Positions 46,689 to 57,170 of a stretch of DNA of 64,000 nt are shown here, piece after piece. The position numbers and the translations under genes are program-made. The notes under the pieces were generated by a model that was given only the letters and a program-made list of their open reading frames with translations, did no database searches and had not been told where the DNA came from. The DNA is from Diphasiastrum complanatum (taxonomy: Eukaryota > Streptophyta > Lycopodiopsida > Lycopodiales > Lycopodiaceae), in contig CM055109.1 of the NCBI GenBank assembly GCA_029204225.1, forward strand, positions 33,953,232 through 34,017,231, given 5' to 3'. Numbering within the stretch: position 1 is the first letter of the stretch; every line of letters starts with the position of its first letter.

Positions 46689-47881
46689 ATGAGGCTTGGA
46701 GTCTCACAAGGACTTGCAAGATTTGTCTTCAAGAGTCCATCACAACACATGTCAAATCTTTTGAAATTTTTCATTTGGAAGTGCATTGTTTGGTTCAAGA
46801 TGCAAAGATAGATGTCACTTTCATGAAAGTAACTTGGATTTATTTTATGTCCTTGGAAAGTATTTTGCTTGGAACTTTAAACAAGTTCAAACTTATTGTC
46901 ATGATCCAAGAGAAATCAATCAAGAATAAGGAACAGCAATCACAAAATGAAAATAGTTTCATTTATGCTATCATGTCAACTTATGAAGAACCATTTTGCT
47001 TTGAAGAGATTTTTGTATCTCAAAGGTGGATTAAGGCAATACTAATTGAGTGTGATGCCTTAAAAAATAGCAAAATATGTTTTCCTTGTAAGCTTACATT
47101 AGTTATGAATTCAAGGAAGTGGAAATATCTTCATAATGTAGGATCTTTTGGTTTCAATAAGATCATGAATGATGTGTTCATTCATAAAGATGAAAATTGT
47201 AAGTTTTCAATCTTAAAGGCAAGTTGTAAACTTCTTATGAGAATAAGTGAAGCATCCAAATTGGACACTTATATCCATAAGCAAGTAGTTAGCCTTATTG
47301 AGATGGAAATGCCTTTTGATTTCAATATTAGAAAAATCATGCCAAGTTGTGGTGTTTTTTGGACTTATGTTTCTAGCATAAGTAATTTTGATAATCATAG
47401 GAAGTGCATATTGTGTGGTCATAGTTGTTGTGATCATTATGAGACATGGAGGTCTCGGATTTCCATCAAGAAGGAGCACCATGAAGAGGATCTTAAAGAA
47501 TCATCTCAAGGTTCAAGTGTGCCAAGGATTGAGGAGGAGAGACCTTTTCAAGTTGTGATTCCAAAAAGAAACTCAAAAAATATGGTTGATTCCATGTGGC
47601 TCACATTTCAAGGGAAAGAGGAGCATATCTCATGTGGTATACATCTCATGCTTACTTCTCTTATGTCATTTGATAAATCAATTTGCTTTAGTGAGATCAT
47701 TGCATCCCAAAATTGGAGTAAAGCCATACTAGTTGAGTATGAAGTCTCTCTTGAGAACATAGATGATGTTCTTAAAAGGTTGAAATTGATTTTAAATCAA
47801 TTAGAAAGCAAATGGTTATTTCATCAAATGTATGCTCTTAAGTCATGTCAGAGCAAAAGATTTGTTCACTCATTGTTTTAA
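46523..47881 (+). CDS. Orphan 452-codon ORF of an LTR element, unknown
   Basis: Real coding content seems to start near 46690, since the first ~55 codons overlap the zinc-knuckle frame. Two related modules follow. Module 1: FCFEEIFVSQRWIKAILIEC, then KASCKLLMRISEASKLDTYI and HKQVVSLIEMEM. A small Cys/His patch CILCGHSCCDHYE and VPRIEEERPF lie between. Module 2: MWLTFQGKEEHISCGIHLML, ICFSEIIASQNWSKAILVEY, LESKWLFHQMYALKSCQSK. The end of module 2 (YELFMRVSKSSSKDTYLHNE) is in the next frame. Module 2 recurs at 15849-16641 on the minus strand. The SQxWxKAI-E and SKWLF steps weakly recall the copia pre-RT region. No catalytic site of RT, integrase or protease is visible. Function unknown. Confidence 0.7.
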   Translation: MWQGRIYFLKMLQKEDQFIQGEPQQGGRGEGWSFKFEMQIQEGQVQGKVFPLWKVNEAWSLTRTCKICLQESITTHVKSFEIFHLEVHCLVQDAKIDVTFMKVTWIYFMSLESILLGTLNKFKLIVMIQEKSIKNKEQQSQNENSFIYAIMSTYEEPFCFEEIFVSQRWIKAILIECDALKNSKICFPCKLTLVMNSRKWKYLHNVGSFGFNKIMNDVFIHKDENCKFSILKASCKLLMRISEASKLDTYIHKQVVSLIEMEMPFDFNIRKIMPSCGVFWTYVSSISNFDNHRKCILCGHSCCDHYETWRSRISIKKEHHEEDLKESSQGSSVPRIEEERPFQVVIPKRNSKNMVDSMWLTFQGKEEHISCGIHLMLTSLMSFDKSICFSEIIASQNWSKAILVEYEVSLENIDDVLKRLKLILNQLESKWLFHQMYALKSCQSKRFVHSLF

Positions 47882-48299
47882 AATTTGTATTGAGGCAAAC
47901 TATGAACTCTTTATGAGAGTAAGTAAATCATCTTCTAAAGACACTTATCTCCATAATGAAGTATTTAGCCTCATTGGATCTGAGATTAACATGGTAAACA
48001 AGCATGAAGATATGATGCAAACACTTTGTTATTATAGCATGCATAGTCTTGCCAATCTGGATGAGTCTAATTCTCTAGATCGTGGTAACATGATGGTAGA
48101 TATTTGTGATCCTAATAAATCAAGAAGAAATCTTTATTTTCTCATGAAGGAGCATGCACATGAAGAAGGAGCAAGCCTCAAAGTCAAGCATCTACATGAA
48201 AATTGGAAGGAATCAATTTTGGAGGTGTTAGGATGGTGCAAAGCTCTCAAGCTAATCAAAGATGTCAACATCAAAGAAGCACTATCATGGATATGGTGA
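47832..48299 (+). CDS. Downstream frame of the orphan ORF
   Basis: Overlaps the end of the 452-codon frame by 50 bases in another frame, so a single frameshift probably separates one protein. It contains YELFMRVSKSSSKDTYLHNE and VFSLIGSEINMV (module 2 end), a middle of mixed composition and a C-terminal helix HENWKESILEVLGWCKALKL, IKDVNIKEALSWIW with stop. Sequence around 48270-48300 also matches 8675-8705 (CATGGATATGGTGA context), linking the 3' end to the copia at 6.5-8.6 kb. Confidence 0.55.
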   Translation: MLLSHVRAKDLFTHCFKICIEANYELFMRVSKSSSKDTYLHNEVFSLIGSEINMVNKHEDMMQTLCYYSMHSLANLDESNSLDRGNMMVDICDPNKSRRNLYFLMKEHAHEEGASLKVKHLHENWKESILEVLGWCKALKLIKDVNIKEALSWIW

Positions 48300-49250
48300 T
48301 TTCAAATCAACATCAAGCTCATGAACTTCACACCTTTTAAACTAGCAAAGACCAATTCAGCCCATGGAGTCAAGTTCAAGATCATCATGTTTTCCATCAA
48401 GCTAGATTTTTGAGGAGTGTGAAAAATACAAAAATAAGCTTGGTAGAGGCCAAAAATCTTGTATATAGGATGATTACACATGTGTGGAGCCTATTCCCAG
48501 GTGTGAAAATAGTGTACTTGTCATGTACCATAATCATATAGGTTGTACATATGATTTAATTCAAGTTCTAGTGGCTAAAAAAGCCAAAAACTAGTTTTTT
48601 AGACATATGACACATGGCATCAATCTATTGATCGCATGAGCCACATCCTTTGGTTAGGTGTCACATCCCATGTGTAGAGAACAGCTCACATGTGTGGAAT
48701 AAGCTGAAGTAGACGAATTTTGACTTCTAGAAGATTTTCAAGTAGATCTCCATATAGAAGGAAAATGGACCAAAAGTGCTCAAAATAGAAGGTTTTGTCC
48801 AAGTGTCAGTTTTGCATGATGAATCATCATATAACAAAGCACCTTCACACATGTGGGATCAAGGAGAGGATCAGTACCACGAGCTCTCACTTATTGTATA
48901 TATAGAGCCACATTTGGCCATAATCAATGTGAGACACCAATCTTGGTTTTGGAAGCAATTTTGAGTGATTCTCTCAATTTGTCTACATTTGTTTTGATTG
49001 TTTTGAGGTTCTATCAATGTGTACTTGATTTTCAGGTTGGAGTCCGTACTCAGACAGTGTTTCACACGTGTGAAACCAGAAAGTACACTTACCTTCAATT
49101 AATGATTGTTCTTGTTAGGATTTTGTGTCTAGAATTGATCTAGATTGATATTAATCTGAAGTAGATTGATAGATCAAGTAATCTGACAACCAATCCCTCT
49201 TGAGGATCAGATTAGGATCTACTCTTGGTCATTTTTGTACTTTTTCCACA

Positions 49251-49970
49251 GTGGTGTAGTATAGAGAGGATTGTCCGCTTCCTAAGTTTCTACCAAGCTT
49301 CAAACAGAATGCGAAAATAGAAAAAAAAACAATGATGAAGCACTAAGGCTTACCCAACTAGTGCTCGAAATAGAAATGAAACTAATTTAAGATGACAAAC
49401 TGCAAAACCTTAGTAAGGCTTACCCAACTAGCAAGGTGCTTAAACTAAATCCTAGATTAACACCCAAAGTGTTTGAAAATAAAGCATGCCACAATAATCC
49501 AATGAAAGGAGGCAAGAGGAAGCCCGATCACCTTCCCTCAAGCTATGCACCTTCCAATGAAAACACAAAGAAATAGAATGATATCTCAAAAAGAGAGCAA
49601 TTTAGCATAATCTCAGGAGTGTTATTTACAAGGCAAATACCTCTCCTTTTATAGCAAGGAGGGTCTTCCATAAGTATCCACTAACTTATGGGACTAATCT
49701 ATTTCTAGCCATTCTAGAACTTCTTAGGATTTAGAACTTCCAAGTTTCTTAACTTAAGAAAGCTTAAGATAAAATATTTCTAATCTTAAGTTTCCTAAGT
49801 CTAAGTTCTAAATCTAAGTTTAAGCTATTTTATTTTTTTTAAGCTTCTACTCATGGGCTTACAAACACATGCCATGGCGGAAGTTTATTAACAAACACTC
49901 GCACATGGTCTTACAAAACACATGCCACGAAGTTTTATTTCTCTCTTTTTCTATTTTTTCTGTGTTAGCA
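49251..49970 (-). repeat. 5' LTR of the gypsy nest, remainder with TATA box
   Basis: Continues the LTR from 43967. 49251-49617 matches 35112-35495; 49618-49970 is present only here. In minus orientation GCTATAAAAGGAGAGG at ~49642-49656 is a good TATA element, placing a start near 49620, so 49970-49640 is U3. The outer end is taken at TGCTAACACAG (minus) near 49970. The target duplication is not clear. Confidence 0.75.
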
Positions 49971-51520
49971 CAGATGCTAAGAAAAAGTGGTATTGTTCAG
50001 GAATAAGTTCTAGGATAATCTAATTTTTTTTGAGATTTCTGAATCATTAGCAATTGACTTGAGTAGTTGGATTACTCTTGGTTAAAAGTTAATTAATTGA
50101 ATAAGCAATTTGAAGAAAATTCACTAAGAACTGTTTGTTTTAATCTATATTGCTTTTAAGACACATGATTTGTGAGTCATCAAGATTCATCAAAAAAAGT
50201 TGTGGATAGAATATAGGAAATTCTTGGTATAGAATATTTCTCAAACAAAAAATAGACTCTAAGTTATTGATTGTATCCCAATAAGCTCATATTGGATGAC
50301 ATAGTTTAAAAGATATCGAGGATAACCACCGAGTTCAATTGGAATTCAGCAGAACTTTGTAATCTCTAGAAGTTGTTCTTGGTGATCGTATGAAGTTTAT
50401 GTAGTTGAAGACGGATGCTAAAATGGTTTTGGTATGCCTTCTGTCTTTAACTAGTTGATCGCATAGTTTAGATAACTCATAATCTTGTTAAGTATCAGGT
50501 TAGAAAGAATATTCTTGAAATCTAGTAATTTTCCTTGGGACGAAAGATATTAGAATAATTCTTATATTTCCTGAGTGGTATGTTGTACATATACTCCAAT
50601 ATATTTCAATGATTATAGTTGACGAATCATAAGATTCTAAATATTTATAATTGATGGATCATAAATTGATACTTAATTGTCATTAAAAGATTATAAAAAA
50701 ATGTGAGGATTCTTAAGATGATAAGTGATTCTTGATCTATTGAAAGGGTTGAGAATTTAGATCTATTAGTTGAAAATCTAAATTTCTTTACTCCAGTGCA
50801 TAATTGAGATTGTGTGAGTAACACAAGCATTCTCATAGAGGTACTTTATTTTTACTTGTGAATTTGCTTACCTTAATGGTTAAAGCTCTACTACAAATTG
50901 TGGTTTATAGATGCTTGTATACGGTTTTCAACCTAGATCTCCAGTTAATTAGGAAACAGACAACGCTATCAAGATTGAATGGTTGCTATATTCTGGCATG
51001 AGATGCTAGGAACAGAGCACTTAACTCGAGAGAGTATTTGTGGTTTTCAAAATTGGTTGAAGTCATTTTTATCTTGGTGGATTTCCTAAAGATTCTGGTA
51101 AAATGAATAATTATATTTTAGATTTTTTATATTCTAAGTGTATTGTACCATGAAGCATTTATGACAAACCTAAAGAAATTGTGAATAGTCTTGGACTACA
51201 ATTGTTTATTTCTTTAGCTTTTGAACATTGATCTCCAATGTCAGGTGATAATTCAATTAGTTCATGTAAAATGAATTTACATGAAGGTGACGTTACTAGT
51301 TTGGAGAGAATCGGACCCAATAGAAAAATTTATCACTTAGTGTACTGTTGAAAGCAAATATAGTACTTTAGAACAAAGATAAACAATTGAAAAATTATTT
51401 CATCTCTAAGTACTTTTTGATATTTGAAATTAGACTAAGAGTAATGATTTTCTAGGTAAGTGTAAAAGTTAAAGGGTTGCTTTATGAACTTATTGCCCGT
51501 TTTGAGGACAGAACATGTTT
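49971..51520 (+). pseudogene. Heavily decayed gypsy pol
   Basis: No frame stays open, but the end at 51290-51540 shows LERIGP-type integrase C-terminal remains followed by a polypurine tract and LTR. The same arrangement, better preserved, is at 5404-5790. Recognition rests mostly on the 3' signals. Confidence 0.5.
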
Positions 51521-51533
51521 AAGGGGGGAAGAA
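51521..51533 (+). other. Polypurine tract
   Basis: AAGGGGGGAAGAA directly before TGTTACGTCC. Confidence 0.8.
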
Positions 51534-52010
51534 TGTTACGTCCACGTCCTGTATATAGAATTCGTCATAATCCTAGACTTGGATATCTGGAGTGTACTCC
51601 AGTGTACAAGATTATTAGTTATGTCACGTCATTCCGAACTAGGCCAAAAATGTAATTAATAACCTTGTGAAGGTCCATGTGCTCTAATTGGACCTATGGA
51701 GTTTTTGCATGGTGATTGATTGCTTTTGATGCAAGAATAGGAGATCAAATGATTTTGGCTTGGAATAGGGGATTCTATATGGAACATTCCTCAACTTTTG
51801 GGGTCTATATATCTTGTAGAAACTCGCCCTACTCATTCAATTTTCTTGTTTCCAAGAGCCACGATCCTCTTCTCTCTTGCATTCAGTCACAATGGCTCGG
51901 GGGTGAAAAGCGGCTAGGGATTTGACTATCCGTTTCATGTTGGCTGGGTGGCTTGGCTCCACAAGTGTCCTTTTGGTTGCATGCAACAGGATCTAGGTAG
52001 ATTTTCACTT
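51534..52010 (+). repeat. Gypsy 3' LTR with TATA-like site
   Basis: Starts TGTTACGTCCACG after the polypurine tract. GGTCTATATATCTTG near 51800 fits a TATA element. The right end is a guess; no second copy is present. Confidence 0.6.
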
Positions 52011-52569
52011 AGCGATCCTTAAAGATGGTGAATCTGTCCACTGAAGATGTGTTTCTATTGATAAGATCAATTCTCGAAGAGATTTCATTCTTCACATAAT
52101 GCACAATGCAATGAAGAGGTTGATGGGAGTATCACTTGAGATGGGAAGAGCCAGAATGGGTTCAGTAGCAGACAGAAGAGAGTTGGGATAGAGAGGTAGA
52201 GCAAGAGGTGATTTAAAGACAGGAGGACTAAGGGGAGGCACCACGGCTGCCTACACAGCTGGTTGTATGGTTACCTGTAGAAGGCTACCTATGCGCAGGC
52301 AATGTGACAGCTGCCTGTGCGCCTGCGTAGGCCTCACGTGGGGAGGAGCTCCCATGAAGCAGGAGAGAGCGACGAAGTAGGATCAGTGCACAACTAGTAC
52401 ACATTCAATCGTTGCCCAATCAGGAGTTGCTACACAACAACACTACTACAGTATGTAGCATCAGGTGGAACCCAGGTAGCATGAGTAGCAACATCAGGTG
52501 GAATAAGTAGCGCGAGCAGCAATGTACAGGCGTGCCATTGCACTGGAAGGAGAGCATGCCAGAGAGAGA
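52011..52569. other. Non-coding stretch of higher GC
   Basis: Contains purine-rich and GC-richer sequence with a repeated (G)CATCAGGTGGAA.(C/T)...GTAGCA phrase at 52458-52512. No gene recognised. Confidence 0.4.
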
Positions 52570-52590
52570 GGGGGGGGGGGGGGGGGGGGG
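52570..52590. repeat. G21 homopolymer
   Basis: Twenty-one consecutive G after (AG)n. Such a run can form G-quadruplex structures and is prone to length error in sequencing. Confidence 0.9.
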
Positions 52591-53195
52591 CTTATGCTAT
52601 CCATCTTTATTTGTGTTAAATTAAAACCCAAAGACTTTCAAGATCAAATTCAACACAACAAAGCATGCCAAACACAAAGTTGCAAACAACAATTCCAACT
52701 ATGCTAGGGATCATGGAGTGGAAATAAAAGTCCTTCAGATAAGGGAACCAGGCATTTACCCACTCCATTTACATTATTGACAATACTTAATAACATGAAG
52801 TAAGGTTGTATGGAATGTACAAAGGATGATAACTTAAGGCTATCACTCCATCTTCATTGGCGAGGCTTATCACTTAACTTCACCTTATAATACATTATTC
52901 TATATTAATAAAGGTTGCAAGCTGGAAATGTCCTCTTGCTACTGGTTTACTATCAATATAAATGAATAAAAGCTAATGAGTAATTACTAGCATAATGTTT
53001 CTGCGCAACATGGGAAGGACTTTATGTCACTGGACAAATATTGATCTATCCATGTCAGTTGTCAGCCTTAGACAGCTTGTTAGGGATGTGCCTAACAAAT
53101 GTTGTTTTTGGTGATGGCCAAACAGCAACCCACAAAGAATATGTATTTTTCAATTTATCCTGGAACTTGTCAACAGCATCATGTTGTCAGCCAGA
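52591..53195. other. 3' flank of the lipase gene
   Basis: Probably includes the lipase 3' UTR on the minus strand. CACAAATAAAG (minus, ~52603-52613) is a possible polyadenylation signal. No other gene seen. Confidence 0.4.
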
Positions 53196-56028
53196 TCAAA
53201 CAGCTGCTCCGAGAGGCACTCCAAGGTAGTTCAGATGATCCGATATGCTGTCTCCAACTACTGACCTGTAATTCATCTAGTGTATCAAAATAAAATAGAG
53301 TGCAGACTACATAAAGTATGACCACAGATTTGAAGCTCTTTTTATGCCGAAGTATGATATTTGCCAACCAGACTAACTTACCTGCTACAGAAAGGATCTT
53401 CACCAGAGGCATCACAAATCTTCTCAAACTCAAACTTCAGGATTCCGAGAGCAATGCTAGTGATCCAAACCTGCATAGATGGCTCCATCAATCTAGGCTT
53501 GAGGTACAGAATCTATCACATGTCCTTTGCCACATCTTTTAGCTCTAACATCACTCACACATTGAAATAGGCTACAAATATCTGTGCTGAAAAAAACATT
53601 TCAGATATTTTGAATACTTGAAACGTGAGTTGCAAAAGAGAGTATGCAGCAAAAATTCAAAGAAGATTCTAAAGCAACTTTCTTTTAAAAAATTGTGGAA
53701 AAATTGGGTATCCTCAGGTAAGTGTTGCACTTTCGGCGACAGATAAAGAAGAACAGGACGTATAGGAAACAAAAAGTTTCTGACTGAGAAATTTAATTGT
53801 TTCTTCCACTAGGCTTCAGGTCACAATGAAGCTTTGCATCCTTTAAATACTAGAACACAGCTCAGGAAATGTAAGCTCAATCTAACAGGGAAACAAAGTG
53901 CCGCATGATGACTGTTGAAAAGATGCCAATTGCAGAAAAGTGTTCCTAACCTCTCTAGCAAAGTGGTGGTAGGTTCGAGGACCCAAAAGAGTGAAGTATG
54001 GGGGCCAGTGAGGAACAATGTCATGTTCATGGGTCATCCGAATCGTGTGTGGTACTAGCAAGTTGAAAAATGCTGCAAATGCCGGGTTCCCGATTCTGGG
54101 TTGCCCAAACGTGATCATCTGAAGATTCCTGACTCCAAGGTTCATCTGATCAACACACCACAGAATGGTCAGTTCTGCAGAAAGGAATCTTTGGGACTCT
54201 GAGAATCTAAACCAGGCAAAGTTTGAGATAAGAGTCTTTCGAGTTGAAATCATTTGTGAGTGCATCCAATACTCCAGGGGATAGGTACAGATTTACTTTA
54301 TCTGAGGAGTATGTTTCAGAAGTGGAGTACTATTTTCAGGTATAGCTTCAAACCATAACAATACAACTACATTCAGATACTTGGTACACCATAGTAAAAA
54401 TGGGGGTTTCATTAATAAAGAGAAGTAGCATACGGCAAGATCAAGAGCACAAAAGGATGCCAAAGCACCACCCATGGAGTGGCCTGTCACAAGAATGTGT
54501 AAATCTTTATGTTTCTCCAGAATTGATTTCACAGCTTCAAGGACCCGCAGCTGGAGAATTGTATCGTAATAAGCTGAATGGAACCCATCATGAACCTGTT
54601 GCACTTCTTTCTTAGACAATGTTTCCATAACAAGATAGAGGATGGATACATAGACAAAACATAACAAGGATACGTACAAGTGCACCTTCCACTCCAGGAT
54701 AGTTGAAGTTGATCTCCCTGAAGTAGAAATCCTCCATCCAATTTACAATGCTGCTTAAAAGTAGAATCAGTCTAATATTGAAGATTGCCTATCAGTTCAG
54801 AAAAAAATGGGATGTATTGCTCACATCCAGAAAATAATGAGTTTTTCAGGCATATGCCTATAGTTTTCGTATGTCCACAGCTTTTTGATCTGTAAATAAA
54901 ATACTTGCAATTTTCCTGGTTGGAATTTATCTTCAAAATTAAATAGCTTTCAAAGTTTAAAAAGCCTGAAAATTTCCGAGAACACTACGACATTATGAGT
55001 TATGTTCTACTTTGCTCATATTGCAAAACCACGTCCAGATAGTATTCTGCCAGACAGAAAATTCTATAAGCTTCACATGAAGTACCTTCAACCTGGTTGG
55101 AACTCAAATATGATGTAAGGACTCAGGAGAGCGCTCTTTTGAAAATCACCTTTTCACCTGAGTACCCCGAAAAGCAATCACAATGGCTGCTAAGTTCTGT
55201 GAAACTCCAACATAAGCCTGCATCCAGAGAAAAAGTTCGTACTTGCAAAAGTTTAGCTAAGCGAGGCATCGTAGCAAGTACGAAGGCATTGCTAAAGACT
55301 TTTTTCCCTTTCCTATATTGGGTATGATAATATACAGAACAAACAAAACCACACAATGTCTTTAAAGTTTATGAAAGGTACAAGCTTTCTGATTGAAATC
55401 AGCCTTGAAGTTGTTCCTATTTAATGCACAAAGCAAATGGAATATTCTGGTGAAACATTATAGCATTGATGGAAGACACTTGATGGACAACCAGATGCTT
55501 GCATAAAGTTTGTAAATCGCAGGCTTGTGCTATTTCTATAAATGTATAAATAAACTGGAGTAGAAGTTTCTACTTCACTAAGCATAAGCACTAATGTGTG
55601 GTGTGCAAGGGAAAGATAGCCAACAATTTGATCCCTAAACTTCCTCTCCTTTTTTCTATGGAGGAATCTTGCATTCTTAGAAACGTATATATTTCTAACC
55701 TTCACTATTGTGATAAACAGTTGATACAATAAGTTCCCTGGCAAATGGGCAAGATGATAAGAGAAAAAGTATACTGCTGAATCATGCCGCTGGTGTTAGT
55801 AAAGATTGAATGTTGTGATGAGTGGCCGAACCAATGGAAGTGCAGAGATGAGGGTATGGAGAATTTATAAAACAGATTTTAGACAATAATCTATAACAGA
55901 ATTTTTTTCCATATGTAGGCGCAATAAAAAAAGTTAATTACCACTACCCTTAAATATGCGGAAACAACTTATTTGTCTACCTGCAACCAAGCTTTTTTGT
56001 CTACAATAAGCTCCACCACCTGAAACCC
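53196..56028 (-). CDS. Class 3 lipase (alpha/beta hydrolase), 3' seven coding exons
   Basis: Exons, all with GT-AG ends and consistent phase: 56028-55981, 55217-55150, 54750-54678, 54595-54434, 54145-53951, 53470-53382, 53265-53196 (TGA 53198-53196). They join without a stop into 234 residues. In order: GFQVVELIVDKKAWLQ; VIAFRGTQ (oxyanion region); NWMEDFYF; VHDGFHSAYY; the nucleophile elbow VTGHSMGGALASF; MITFGQPRIGNPAF; THEHDIVPHWPPYF (acid Asp); TYHHFAREVW; CDASGEDPFCSR; ISDHLNYLG (His). The Ser-Asp-His triad of Lipase_3 triacylglycerol/ester hydrolases is complete. The N-terminal ~100 residues of the family (signal peptide, YASAVY-type helix, WTC..C exon) are not found up to 64 kb. A copia element starts ~0.9 kb upstream, so the 5' exons may be separated or lost. 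The C-terminus is slightly short. Family sure, activity unknown. Confidence 0.9.
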
Positions 56029-56944
56029 CTGTAAATTTGAAGCCCCAAAAAAATGTTTCAATATATTAGGGGCTATAAATCCTCAATATCATTCACCAGA
56101 TGAAGCACATTATAACCAGCAGAATTAAGATTAATGACAGCTCTCTTTAACATAGCATCTCTAACGACGATACAAACATCCCATTTTCTAGAGCAGATCT
56201 ATCTTCTACTTCATGATCTGGACGCTCAAAAATTTGCAAACATCATAGTAAATAGGGATACCTTGGTCAATCCATTGCATCGAGAACAATTCCATGTAAG
56301 CAGCGTTGCTGGATTGTCAATGTATGCCTACATTTTTAAAACAAGCATGCACATGATTGGTGTGTAGAAACTTTTCTGCTTGGCTAAATTATGGAGAAGT
56401 GCACACCTAGCATTATTGAGCATCTATAAAAGGATTGTTCTTTTCTTACTACAGTAAGTTTCAGATTCAAATCTACCAGCTTAACAGAGTAAGCATGGTC
56501 TACTGCCTTTTCATGGACTACATGTAGACCAATCATTATTATACTCACTCAAATGCACATTGGCAAAGATGAAACTTAGAAATGGAGATTTATAATTTAC
56601 CCCATTTCACATGGTCAACGACAATGGTACCATTGAGAATCATTTTTCACAAATTGATAATTGGACGAACAAGTTTACTTTCAGCATGAAAGCCATAAGG
56701 TGGAAGTTATCAAATGAGTTGAAAATAGCTTAAGGGAGCCTCGAATAAAACTTATAGGTCAACATGGTAGAGAGGTTAAGGACGTGATGAATCCCCCATC
56801 TGAAATTTGGCAGTCCTAGATGTTCAACTTCAAGAAGAGGAGGTATCCTTGAAAGTATTACTTTCAGAGTTACCCTTGTTCAATTTTGGGGTTATGACAA
56901 TGACATCAACACGAAATCACTATACATTGTCAAGATGCTCGTTT
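56029..56944. other. Sequence between lipase and copia element
   Basis: Probably lipase intron plus the far part of the copia 3' LTR. A minus-strand stretch at ~56090-56215 is open (WDVCIVVRDAMLKRAVINLN) but does not match the expected lipase exon and has no good splice context. Confidence 0.4.
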
Positions 56945-57143
56945 TCATTGTTGTAACATCATACTCACAATGAATTTGGTCAGATTACCATAATATTGTA
57001 TACGCTGCACACCTGAAGCATAATCATACAAACATGCAGTCCCCCAATAAGTGTCACGTTGGTGAAAACATCTCCTTAAATTCAGGAATCTGACTCCTCG
57101 AACTTGGAGTACGTCGAAAATTGTGAGATTCACCCCTCTAACA
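56945..57143 (-). repeat. Copia 3' LTR start
   Basis: In minus orientation TGTTAGAGGGGTGAATC starts at 57143 after AATTCAAGAGGGCAGTAC. The position, just after the end of RNase H, fits a 3' LTR. The far end is undefined and probably lies further left. Confidence 0.55.
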
Positions 57144-57170
57144 GTACTGCCCTCTTGAATTGAGAGGTCT

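Larger units (their letters stand above)
43966..49250 (+). mobile_element. Non-autonomous LTR retrotransposon with an orphan ORF
   Basis: LTRs at 43966-44794 and 48418-49250 are about 830 bases long and nearly identical by eye, starting TGTGAAAAAT and ending TTTTTYCACA. The primer site TGGTATCAGAGC (44795-44806, initiator-Met type) touches the 5' LTR, and GAGGAG precedes the 3' LTR. The flanks repeat GTGGT(G) as a 5-6 base target duplication in the gypsy LTR. The ~3.6 kb interior holds a CCHC-like gag remnant and an unknown 452-codon frame, and no recognised protease, integrase or RT. It probably depends on copia enzymes. LTR and internal structure are seen; non-autonomy is inferred. Confidence 0.9.

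Noticed and set aside
49983-49987. AAAAG as target duplication of the gypsy nest (also at 35064-35068)
   Set aside because: The LTR would not end in CA at that point, and AAAAG is too common in AT-rich DNA to count.
56090-56215. Possible missing lipase exon on the minus strand
   Set aside because: Open but lacks the expected family residues and good splice sites.
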